This document shows positions 21,401-32,015 of a stretch of 64,000 bases of DNA, piece by piece. Numbering within the stretch: position 1 is the stretch's first letter; each line of letters begins with the position of its first letter. The position numbers were made by a program, and so were the translations under genes. The notes beneath the pieces are model-generated. The model did not search any database and had not been told where the DNA came from. It saw only the letters and a list, made by a program, of their open reading frames with translations. Origin of the DNA: Cryphonectria parasitica EP155 (taxonomy: Eukaryota; Ascomycota; Sordariomycetes; Diaporthales; Cryphonectriaceae); NCBI RefSeq assembly GCF_011745365.1, contig NW_024468916.1, positions 2,649,630 to 2,713,629 on the forward strand. The letters are read 5' to 3'.

Positions 21401-24400
21401 TACGACAACATGATTTACTTCCACGTCCAGCGGTTGTCTGGTGGGTTTGTCATTACCATTCTTGTCGGCATCGTTGGTTTCATCATTTTCACGGTCAAGG
21501 TCAATGTTCTTTCTGGCATTGTATTTTTCCTCTATCTCGTTGCCATCTCTATGTATCTCAACATTCTTGGTAAGTTTAGTTCCGATCTCGTCTGCCCTCT
21601 CCCTATATCAAGCAGAATCGTCGACTTTGTGTGTTCGCTAATCTTTTCTTTTCTTCTCAGGCGTCATGGCAACAATGCATCAACGGGGAAGCCCGCTCAC
21701 GTCGGGCCGTACTGTTCTGTGGCGGACCATCCCGACATTCTTTCTCTCACCTTTGATCTCTACCTTCTCGCCCGGCCACGACCTGCAAATCTACCTGCCT
21801 GTCGCGTACGGATTCCTGTTTCTCATCCTGATCCAGTACCGCAGCCTCTGCCATGAGTGGTCCACTTGGATGGACAGGATTCCCCGTGTGACGGAGAAGG
21901 ACATTCTGGGTTGGTACAACACCAAGCTAGAGGCAGAGGCCGGCCAGCCCCTCGCAGACACCGCCTCGGACCGCGACAACAAAGCCACGTCGAGAATGGT
22001 TAAGACGGAGGAGGAGAACAACGTTACGCCCGAGGTCAAGAGGAAGATGGGTCTCCTGGCCTTCCGCAGGCAGGTTGAGGCCTATAGCCACGGCGTGCTG
22101 GGATTTGGTGCCACCTCGCACCACGTCGATCCTGTGGTGGCGCGTGTGGCTAAGGGCATGCCGTACTTGGACTGGCTGCTGAAGAAGGACGACCCAGCCA
22201 GGCCACGCGCGGACACGCTGACGCCTGCCTGGTTCGGACAGGTCAACCAGGCACTCAAAACGCAGGAGCAGATGGCGCAGGGCCTGAAAGAGCACAACAT
22301 CTTCATCCTCTTCCGGTACGCCCGCTTTGACATCGGTGTAAGCGTGGGTCTCTTCCTGGTCGCTCTCATGGACCGCTGGGTCAGCATTGTCATGAGCGCC
22401 GAGTACGTGGCCATCAGCGTCTTCATCGATGACACAGCCCGCTATGGCATCTGTTTTGCCATCCTGTATTTCTGCGCCTCTGTCATGACGCTGGACGGCA
22501 CGCTGCAGAAGTACTGGTCGGGCAATTACGCCCTGTCGGACGAGAAACTGCTGGACCTGGACCACGCGGGGCAGGTCGAGAGGGGCTGGGAGACGCGCCG
22601 GCGCAAGAAGTACCTGAGCGCCCTGTGCGAACTGTTTCAGCGCCTCTTCTTCTGGTTTGGCGTCTCGTGCATCCTCCTTTGGGTTTTTGTCAAGAACGCC
22701 GAGGTGGTGATCCTGTTCTACGCTTACTGCATCGCCTACACGGGCGTCATGGTCTTCCAATTTAACCGCTGCTTCACCACAGACGTCAGCTACCATACCG
22801 CCTCGATCCTGTGCAGCGCCGCAGTGGGTTTTGTGGTCGGCTGCACCATCCATGGTGTCTACGGCAACCATGAGCCCTTTTTTACCGATGTCATTGCCCT
22901 GAACTCAGCTTCCCTGCTGGCAGCAGCCTTGACGACGTTTTTTGTCTGGAAGGACCTGCACATGCGAGACTCTACGCGCACCAGCAGCCTCCTACAGACA
23001 GGTGCGGGTGCTGACGCTGCGGCGGCGAACTGCTGGACACAGCCCAGGCTGTCCAACCCTAGCATGGCTGTTTCTGAGACGGCAGAGGTTGTGGCCTGGA
23101 AGAATCTGCCTGGCAACAAGGTCACTTCGGCCTCACACTCCCTCATCTGCGAGAGGATTGCCGAGCTTCTGCGCCTGAGTATCAGTCAGCCCAACCAGCA
23201 TGCGCAGAACGCGGCGTGGTCCGAGGATGTGCTGAAGGTGGCGCTGGAGATGTGGAAGGCAGGGCATATCGAGCTGAACCTCAGCACTCGTACCGCCTTT
23301 ATCGACAGGGGCCTTGGGAGTTCCATGTCCTTCAGCAGGTATGACGGGAACATGCTTGAGATCTCGACGGGTTACCTCCTGGAGGACGAGGTCGATGTGC
23401 CCACGTGGCAGCCCCTCCTGGCATATTTTGCCACCGAGGCCATCCTCTTCCACGTCGCCCGTGCCATCTTCCACATGGACCGGATCCGGGCCATCCAGGC
23501 CGAGCACTTCCTGCATGAAACGGAGCACATGTCCCGCCGCATCGACTTTGAGCTGTCCACATCAGACCTGCCCACGCTCATGGACATCCAACGCAAGACC
23601 AACCTCAAGCTGATGAAGTACCTATGCATGGGCGTGCACGTCGACACCAAGTGGATCGATCTACCTCCTTATGTGCGGCAGGTCATCATGTGTCGCATCC
23701 TAGGCGATCCCGTCAGCGTGTCGCGCGACCTGCACGAGTGGATCGCCACGCACTCCATCGACCTGCAGACGTGTGACTTCCACCTCGAGATAGCCCTGGG
23801 CATCTACGAGAAGACGCTGGAGCGCGAGCACATCAACGCAGAGTACTCTCTCGAGACGGGCACCGCACCCTTGGCCAAGTCGGAACTGCACTGCTCGCCT
23901 GTGCACATCGGCCCATCCAAATACGGCTTCCTCCACACTTTTGTGTCTGGAATCGCTTCTATCCCGTCCAACTTTACCAAGTGGGTGGGCATCCTGACCG
24001 GGGCCGGGTCCGATGTCGAACGTGAGCTGTGGTACAACGTGCGGTACTGGTACGCCCGTGGTCCGATCCTCTGGGTCATTCTGTCATTCTGGCGCTTCTG
24101 CTGGTTCCTCAAAAACATCTGGGTCTACGTGCTCCTCATCTACCACCGCAAGAACCTCGTGCGCATCTCCCGCCTGGCCAAGAAGGGCGCCTCGAGGACG
24201 CTGGTCAAGGATCGGGTCATCATCGAGCAGCCCAGGAAGATTATCACGGGTTTCGCCACGCGCAACGACCAAGACTCCATCACTCTTGACATTTTCGACA
24301 GGGCCCTCTCGACGCGTCCGGCTGCCGATGTGGAGCCCGTGTCGACGGCCGTGTATGGTGAGCTTCACCGCCTCGTGCGCCGTCAGGATAGGTCGACGGG

Positions 24401-27400
24401 CAAAGACAAGAAGGCCAACCCATTTGTCTTCTCTACCTTCTTCTTCGCCGAGAGATCCCGCAGCCGTTGGCCCGCTTATAAGGAGGTGGTCGACGGCGAC
24501 AACTTCAAGCGCTGCTTCTACGACAAGTACGGCCGCGTGACCCACGGCGTCATGATCTTTAGCGGGACTGAGTACGAGTTCACCTACTCGTACAAGTCCA
24601 GCCCCAAGAACAGCCACGAGATCCTACGTGCTGAGTTCAAGCTGGCCAAGGTGGCCGACAGTGATAGTTTTGCCGTCTACTGGGGGGTTCCCCTTCGTGC
24701 GGACGTCGGTGCCAAGCTCGACTGGGTGCCGTCGGACCGTGTCTGCCGTGTGGTTCGCAGGATTGGCCGCAAGAGGTACACCACGACCAGCAACTACGCC
24801 CACCGCCGCGATCCGACCATGGTCACCATGCTTGAGGACAAAGACACGCGCTGCATGGTCGCCCAGCCGCCGGAGGTTTTCCCCGAGGAAGCCATCATGC
24901 AGATGCGCCCCACGGATGTCGCCTTTGAAAATGACGACTTGCTGATCCGCCATCACCGGGATGACGTGCGCCGAATCTTCAAGTACGCAGGCAGGAAGCT
25001 CAGCGCCAGGTCCGTCTCGACCATCCTCAACCCGGGCGCCTGGAGCTACTTCTCTAAGAAGAAGATCTACACGCGTGTGCCGACCTGGTGGCTGCGCACC
25101 GAGCTGTGGAACAACTGGCTCAAGTCCAACTCGCTCGACGGCATCACGGCCTGCTGGATGGACGAGCTGATTCTGCGCGAGGAGCCCACGCTACAGCGAT
25201 ACTGGAGCTATCGGTCCTCTGGCCGTCTCACCTCTGCCAAGAAGGTGCTGGACGACAACATCGAGCAGATTGTCGCCGCCATCGAGATTGAGAAGGATGT
25301 CTCTGAAGTGTGCATGTTGCCGATCAAGGCGGCTGATTTGTATGCCATGGGTCTGGGCAAGGATGCCAACCAGATGACGACACGCCCCGAGGATTGCTTC
25401 AAGGACACGGCAGACCGCATCTCTGTCATCTTTAATGATGTCGGCTGCTGGCCTGAGTCGCCTGGTGGTGTGTCCAACTGCCGCCGTGATCTGGTCAACG
25501 GGCACAGCACGATTCGCAACCATGTCTTGGCCGAGTCAGCCAACGAGTACGGTATTCCGCGCTTCCAGATCGAGAAGAACGTCCAGTCGCTCAAGATCCT
25601 CCCACTCTGGGGCCTGGACGGCAAGACGCCCAACCATGGTGTCATTGACAACCTGCTGCAGTCCGAGGTGGACCGCAAGATTGGCAACACGGAGATCAGG
25701 CGCGATATCCTCGGCACTTTTGTCCCCATCCTGAAGCAGTTTGTCAAGGGTGCCAGGACTCGCTCCTTCACCCGTCCTGACCTGCTGCACTTCAGTAACG
25801 TCATGCTCACCATGTTCAAATACTTTGAACACAAGGACTACAATGTCACCTGGAACAGCAAGGAGGTGGCCGCGGCCTGGGTCGAAGCCTGGCTCGAGAG
25901 CTACGACGACCCTAACATCATGGACACGTACGAATCCTTTGAGCTGTCGCGTCCCACCATGACCGACTTCCGCGACGCCATGGCCATCTACAAGTCGTAC
26001 TTTTTTATCTTCAGCGTGCAGACGCCCGAGAACTGCCCGCAGGTCTTCCAGAGCACCCACCACGGCATCAGCAGTCTGTTCGGCATGCTGCTCAAGTATA
26101 AGCGCGGCACCACCTTTGGCATTTGGGACCACGCCATCCTCTGGCGCGAGTGCTGTCTCAACATCTCACCCGCTCAGTGCGAGCTGTCCATCCCCGTGCA
26201 GACCATGCTTCTGGCGGGCATCGGCCTGGCCACCAAGCTGGCCTACTTTCACGCCGACGTCATCCTGCCCTGCACCTCCTTCTTCAATCCCATCTGGGAG
26301 GCCGACCTGGGTACCGACCGCGGCCAGGTCAACCACCGCAACCAGTTCCGCCGCAAGATCGACCCGATCGTCAATGGCGTCGGCAACATGGACGCCTTCG
26401 AGCCTGTGGATCATGTGCGCACCGAGGTCCCCACCGTCATCATGCTGTCCAACGTCCAGTTCATCAAGGACGTGCGCACGGCTGTCCTGGCCGCTGATGT
26501 GATCATCAACAAGTTCGGCTTCAAGGACTACAAGCTTGTCGTCTACGGTGCACAGGACCGCGAGCCCCAATACACCATCGACACCATCAAGCTGATCCAG
26601 CAGTGCAAGATGAGCGACAATGTCACTCTAGGCGGGTTCGGTCGTCCCCAGGAAGTTCTCAAGGACGCCTGGCTGTTCATGAACTCGTCCCTGTCTGAGG
26701 GCCTCCCTCTCGCCATCGCTGAGGCCGCCCTCGCAGGTGTCCCCATCGTTGCCACGTCCGTGGGCGCCACCGCTCTGGTCCTGACCGACCCGGACGACTC
26801 GAACAAGAAGTACGGTGAGGTGGTGCCACCCAATGACCCCGTGGCCCTTGCGCGCGCCCAGATCTCCATGCTGTCCATGGTTGGGGCCTGGACCAAGTTC
26901 ACAGGCGAGGTGGGCGAGAAGGAAGCCGTGCCTTCATCGCTCGCGCTTCCCGACGTAATTCAGGACACGGATGTGGAGTGGCTGACGCGCCGCATGTACG
27001 AGAAGGCCGAGTTCCGCCGCAAGCTCGGCATGCTCTCGCGTGGCGTCGTGCTCAAGGGGTTCCACGGGAAACGTTACCTGCGCGAGCACGAGCAAATGTA
27101 CTGGATCCAGTGGCACATAGCCCAGATGCGAGCCGACGAGGGCCTCATGGCCTCCGCCCACAACAGTTTCCGCTTTGGTGCTCCCGTTCCTCTTCGGTAC
27201 AGCGATGTTTCCGAGGAAGAGCTGTGGGCCGAAACGGAGGACTTTGGTGTGCTGGATGTAACGCAGTACAGAGGCAATAATGAAGAGTCCCGGGCTCTGG
27301 AGGAAAGGCGGACGAACCCTTATGCTTCTTCAATCAGATATTATCAGGGACCGATGCGGAAGAACAGTATTCGGTGGCAGGAGTTCCCGGCCAGTACGAG

Positions 27401-27527
27401 AGGCTCTTTCCTGACCATCGGGAGTGGAAGTGGGTATGAGGGCAAGAGGTTGAGCAAGGCGCCGAGACGGCCTTGGGTCGAGTCGAGAACTGTTTCTTAT
27501 GCATCTTCGGCGGCTGAGGTTGCATAG
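18408..27527 (+). CDS. gt4c: Giant membrane glycosyltransferase, GT4 C-terminus (Gt4c-like)
   Basis: Exons 18408-18643, 18766-21569 and 21661-27527 give 2968 residues. Intron 1 joins in phase 2 (GTACGT, GCTAAC, ATAG) and intron 2 in phase 1 (GTAAGT, TCAG). A single membrane segment lies near residues 44-63. A large soluble part follows, whose first strands (residues about 90-320) resemble a degenerate TIM barrel. A multi-span block begins near residue 885 and continues across intron 2, with further spans to about residue 1440 and another pair near 1815-1850. The C-terminus is a GT-B retaining transferase of family 4. It has a GIWDHAILWRE acceptor-side motif and an E-x7-E nucleotide-sugar motif at Glu2693/Glu2701 (SEGLPLAIAE). 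This architecture matches Gt4c, the presumed polymerase/exporter of galactosaminogalactan. Together with the nearby epimerase and GH135 genes it marks a GAG-type locus. Substrate and linkage are inferred from the family. Confidence 0.88.
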
Positions 27528-28060
27528 TTATTCTTTTTTTCTTTCTTACTTTGTTTTTTTCTCCTTCTCGCTGATTTTTCATGCATATTCGGCTCTGCAA
27601 AAAAAAAAAAGGGAAAAAGCGTTGGGCATGATATCCGGCGTTTGTGGCTTTCGAATGAATCATTTTGGTGGTCATCACATTATGATTTCTTATTTACATG
27701 ATAATATCCAACTATATAGAACCTTCATTTGTCTATCTGGAGAGAGAATAATATATATGCCTTATACCCTGTCAAAGAATTTGAACCATTGTTGAATCGC
27801 ACGTGTTATTCTTGATACATCAAATCACAACCAGTCTTTTAATCATCATCATCACGCCCCGCTTCTTTGCCTTCTTTTCGGTTTGTCCATCTCATTATCC
27901 GATAGAATCATCACTCTCATATGCCAGAACACCTTAAAAGATAGTTGTCCCACAACCCTGCGTCCAGGGAGCTTACAATTAGAACAAAAGTCACCCACAC
28001 ACCATCCAATCCAGCCATCTATCCAGACAAACTTCGCAACTCTGGAAGGCCTCACACCCA
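27528..28060. other. Convergent 3' intergenic region
   Basis: AT-rich spacer between the convergent glycosyltransferase and transporter genes. T-rich and A-rich runs just after 27527 and the AATATATATG-type sequence near 27750 look like 3'-end signals. No gene is seen. Confidence 0.6.
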
Positions 28061-29782
28061 CTACGCCCCCTCCCTCGCCCTCTTCACCTCTCTATCATGC
28101 AACCAAGCCACACCTCCCAAGAGCAAACTCCCCGCCAGCATCATAGCCCCCGCAAACCCAAACAACCCGGGAAACCCGGCCTCACCCCCCTCAATCGCCC
28201 CAGCAATCGGCGGTCCCACCATGGCACTCACACCGGCAAAGGTAAACACACAGCCGATCCTCGTGCCCAGCATCCGCATATCCCGCGTCATGGCAGCCAC
28301 CGCAGGAGGAGGCAGGCTGACGACCCCGCCATACGCAAACCCGTACAGCAGGGCGACGGCAACGAGGCCACCGTACGTCGTCACGCGGATCCAGGCGAGG
28401 GTGACGAGTCCCGCGAGGGCCATGAAGACAGGGTAGATGTATAGAGGCCCGAAGCGATCGCCGAGCAAGGGGGCCAGGAGGCGGCCTGGGAGGGAGCCCG
28501 CGCCTATGATGGCTAGCATGTAGAAGGAGGCGGACTCGGTGGTGTGGAGGGAGAAGTGGGCAAAGGGGCCGGCGTAGAAAATGGGGATTTGGACGCCTAG
28601 CCAGCCTATTAGGTTGGTGAGGGAGAAAAGAGTGTCTGTAAGTGTCATTAGTCTGGGATGGTGGTTTTTTCTTTCTTTCTTTCTTTCCTTTGATTATTTC
28701 GTTTCTGAGAGGACATGAAGAGAAAGAGAGCAACGTACAGACGCGGTCCTCAAAGATGCTCTTGTCAAAAAGCTTTCGCCTGCCCTGTGGTAGGAACATG
28801 GGCTTCAGGAGAAGGACGGGAATGAGGACGGTTCCGAAGATGATGAAGCCTACTGCTCGCACTGCCCAGGGGAAAGAGACCTGGTAGGTGAGCTGGCGAA
28901 GGACAATTGGATACACAACCGCTCCTAGCCACGATTAGATTAATTGGTCTCCAAATCTCATAGAAAGTTCAAGAACAAAACAGAAAGGAGAAAAATTTGG
29001 AACTTACCAATCCCACTCCCCGAAGCAGCAAGACCATTTGCCAGCCCGCGCCGCGTCGTGAAGTAGGTTGTGAAAGCCGAGATGCCTGGGAAAAAGAGTA
29101 GCCCCATCCCAATACCACTGCAGACTCCTAAGGACAGGAAGATGGCATAGTATTCCTTGGCAAGGCTGGCCATCATGAATCCTAGAGAAAGCAACAAGGC
29201 CCCTGCAGTGATCAGATGGCGCAAGTAGCCTTGATCATAGAGCGGCCCAGAAATAATTCCCACTTCAATCAAGAGGAAGACCTGGATGGTCCCGATCCAT
29301 GAGATTGAGGAGGGTGTGTACTGCGAAATCAAATTGCTTTCATAATAGGTTTGGAACACCCCGAATGTCATGATGAGGCCCCTTTTTGAGTTTGATGATA
29401 CCACCGTGGTGGTTCATTCTTTAGATTAATAGCTGACGCCACGCATAAAAAGAACAATCCGAGGAAAGGATCAATATGGAAAGTATTCAACATACCATGT
29501 GTTGAAGTAGATCCAGAATCCCCCAAACACCTGGAGCCAGGCCTGTAGGCCGCCGTTGGGGGCTTTGGGGATCGTAGCAGGTGGCGGATTCATGGCTGCA
29601 GCAGCTGGCACGGCTCCAGCTGACGCCGCGCCCGAGGCCTTATGAGGACCATGTCGTGATGGATTCACATCTGGTTCTAGTACGGATGGTTCTGTGGTGG
29701 CGCTTTCGCTGCCGTCCGTTCCCTCCTCCCTTCTCTCTTCCATCTCGATCTGCTTTTCGCTGAGTGAGCCGTCAGTCTCCAT
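28061..29782 (-). CDS. MFS transporter, monocarboxylate-porter type
   Basis: Minus-strand exons 29782-29496, 29381-29008, 28924-28739 and 28635-28061 join in phases 2, 1 and 1 to give 473 residues. Introns are 114, 83 and 103 nt. The first uses an AAG acceptor, but the join gives the expected FNTWGLIMTFGVFQTYY helix-1 sequence of this family. A cytosolic N-terminus of about 75 residues, acidic and then Pro/Ala-rich, precedes the membrane helices. RRGLANGLAASGSG after the fourth or fifth helix and the second-half GWLGVQIPIFYAGPFA helix are typical of fungal MCT-like carriers (family 2.A.1.13). Substrates of such fungal carriers are mostly unknown; monocarboxylates or related small organic ions are likely. 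It is divergent from a copper amine oxidase, so uptake of an amine or export of its oxidation product is possible. Confidence 0.87.
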
Positions 29783-32015
29783 GTTGAGGTCGAGTTGGTT
29801 GTTGAGGCGGGTGTATGCAATTGGGGCCTTTCCAAGGTGGTTCTAATCCTTATGAGGAAAGCTAGGACTGATGGTTCTCTCTTTTTATACTGCGCAAGGC
29901 CAGTTTATCTTAAATGGTGTGTGATATATTCATAAACATGCCCCTCCGTATTATCAAGAGAACCAAAGAAGAAGTACAGATACAGTCAGCGTCTCATTGT
30001 GCTACAAAGTCCCGTCAAGACCATGTACAGACGCGTAACCAGCTTCTACACCGAGTTGCTGTGCCTACCCTCCCCGTGCAACCGAGCCCCCAAATTTGCT
30101 GTCCCCGTTTTCCCTCTCCCCTTACCGACCATTGTTCAGCCCCCTTGCTGTATACATACGAGCTTTTTTCTCACAGGCTGAGGTTGCCGCAAGGAATATG
30201 CAGGCACCCATTCCCATCTACTCGACCCTCCCCCTTTCCCGAGCGCCACTCCCGCCCCAAGGTGGGGGCTGTCTTGTCTTACTTTCGACAGCTTCCTCCC
30301 GAGAAAGACTCAAGTGCCGACACGCATAAAATTCCCGGCGGATGACGACAGGAATTTTCTTGATTGGTATGGTTCGGAGGGGGAGTTGCGCTTGTTCGTG
30401 CAGAAATCCGTTCGAAGAGATGGATTTGGCCCGGAAGATTCTCAAGGGAAGGATTCAACAATCGGCTGTCACCTCATGCATGTTTGATTGTGTGGGGGAG
30501 GGTATTCTTGGGATATGCTGCCTAGGCCAAAGAAAGGGCAGCTCTTGGATTCTTACAGGTGACGCGTTCAGCATGCATCGGACCGCGTGAAAAGATGTCA
30601 GCTTGATCAGCAGCCACAGCTGACAACGTCGACCAATGGCCTTGATCAGTCCAGTCTAGTGGGCAATTCTTGTCATTACCTTTATGCAAGCTCGAGATTT
30701 CAGTTGTGGTTAGGTGCTGGAGTGAGGGTAACAATGTCCGTATAATTACGTTGCACAGGCAAGACAGACATCTTGCTTGCCAACACCTTTTTCTTTGCCA
30801 ATGCCTTCTTATCTGGTCAAGGTCAATGTGCGGCAAGCGATGTAGCCCGCTGTAGAATCATGTCGGCCAATCAGATTCATTTCGCAACCATCACACAAGA
30901 CCCGAGACGGACAAAAAGAGGTTGTAAGAATGGTCCTCTCCAAGCAAATGCCTGCAAACTTGTGTGAGCTTCTTGTATCACGTTTCCTCTGCTTGCTGAA
31001 ACCTCTGATAACTTCTGGTTCCCTCCCGAGGTCATACACACCACGCTTTGTGCTCCAGGCCAAAGGTTTATTTATTAGCTCAACAAGCCGCCGTTTCGTG
31101 TCAGTACAGGCTAGCAGCGATGAAGTTGCACCTGAGGAGTTGGTCTGGTGGGTATCAAATTATGTGTGCGGTGCATGTATTAAGATCCTGTCTTTTCATC
31201 AGACCATTCTTTACGTATAGTCTTACGATGAACGGGCAAGTCTGATTAAAGAGAGGAGAGGGGGGGGAGAGAGAGAGAGAGAAAAAGGTTCAAGTAGATA
31301 TTGTACATCAGTCATTAGCACATGATTCAAGATAATAAGCCATCTTGGCGACTATCATGATAGTTAATTTAGAACGTGGTTGTAGAAGAGGCTGGAGCAG
31401 CCAATCAGTTAGGCTGGGTTATCAAAGCATTGCCGCTATCAGAAGTACGTGTAGTGTTATAAAATTAGCCCAATGCGGGGTCTTATCGAGAGAGGGGAGA
31501 GGGGCGCCTTCTTAGGCTGCTAGCCTGGACGACATCGGCGCGAGCTTATCTCGGAGAAGGCACGGGAAGGAGGGGCCCTGTGACAGCTCGCTCATCGTTT
31601 CCGATCTTATCGTTTCCCCTCAGACGGACGAGGCGCCAGTCTGGCTGCTGTTTGGTGATATGGCTTTGGTAATACGGAGCTCACTCATTCGACGAGATAG
31701 TCGTGATAGACACGCCAGTCGAGACATCACCCGTCAACTAAGTCATCGTGCATCTCCGTTAACGGCATAACTCGGACTGGGCTCGGAAAATCAGGACAAG
31801 ACATAAAATATAAGGAGTGAGGGGATAAGAAAGTGAATTTAATAACAAGCTTCGAGCCAGCCCACGTTTCCCCAGATCTTCAATTTTCTGCTTCTAGTGT
31901 TTTGAGTGTGTGTTAGCTGTCTCTGTCTTCATCTCCCTTTGCACTCATTCACCATCGAAGCAGGCTGGTGGCTCAAGACAACACATCAAAACACGAACAA
32001 GAACAAAACGAAAAG
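29783..32015. promoter_or_regulatory. Divergent promoter region, transporter / amine oxidase
   Basis: No gene is seen in 2.2 kb between head-to-head genes. Near the oxidase side it has a CCAATCA box (31401-31407), a cluster of GATA motifs and an ATATAAGG sequence (31808-31815) about 200 bases before the oxidase start. A GA-rich tract occupies 31255-31285. Confidence 0.6.
31330..31709. promoter_or_regulatory. Cluster of GATA-factor (HGATAR) sites
   Basis: Seven matches to HGATAR, the AreA/NIT2 site, fall within 380 bases: 31330 (AGATAA), 31419 (TGATAA, minus), 31482 (CGATAAG, minus), 31545 (AGATAAG, minus), 31606 (CGATAAG, minus), 31695 (AGATAG) and 31704 (TGATAG). Roughly one would be expected by chance. 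The cluster lies 300-700 bases upstream of the amine oxidase start and fits nitrogen-metabolite control. Confidence 0.5.
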
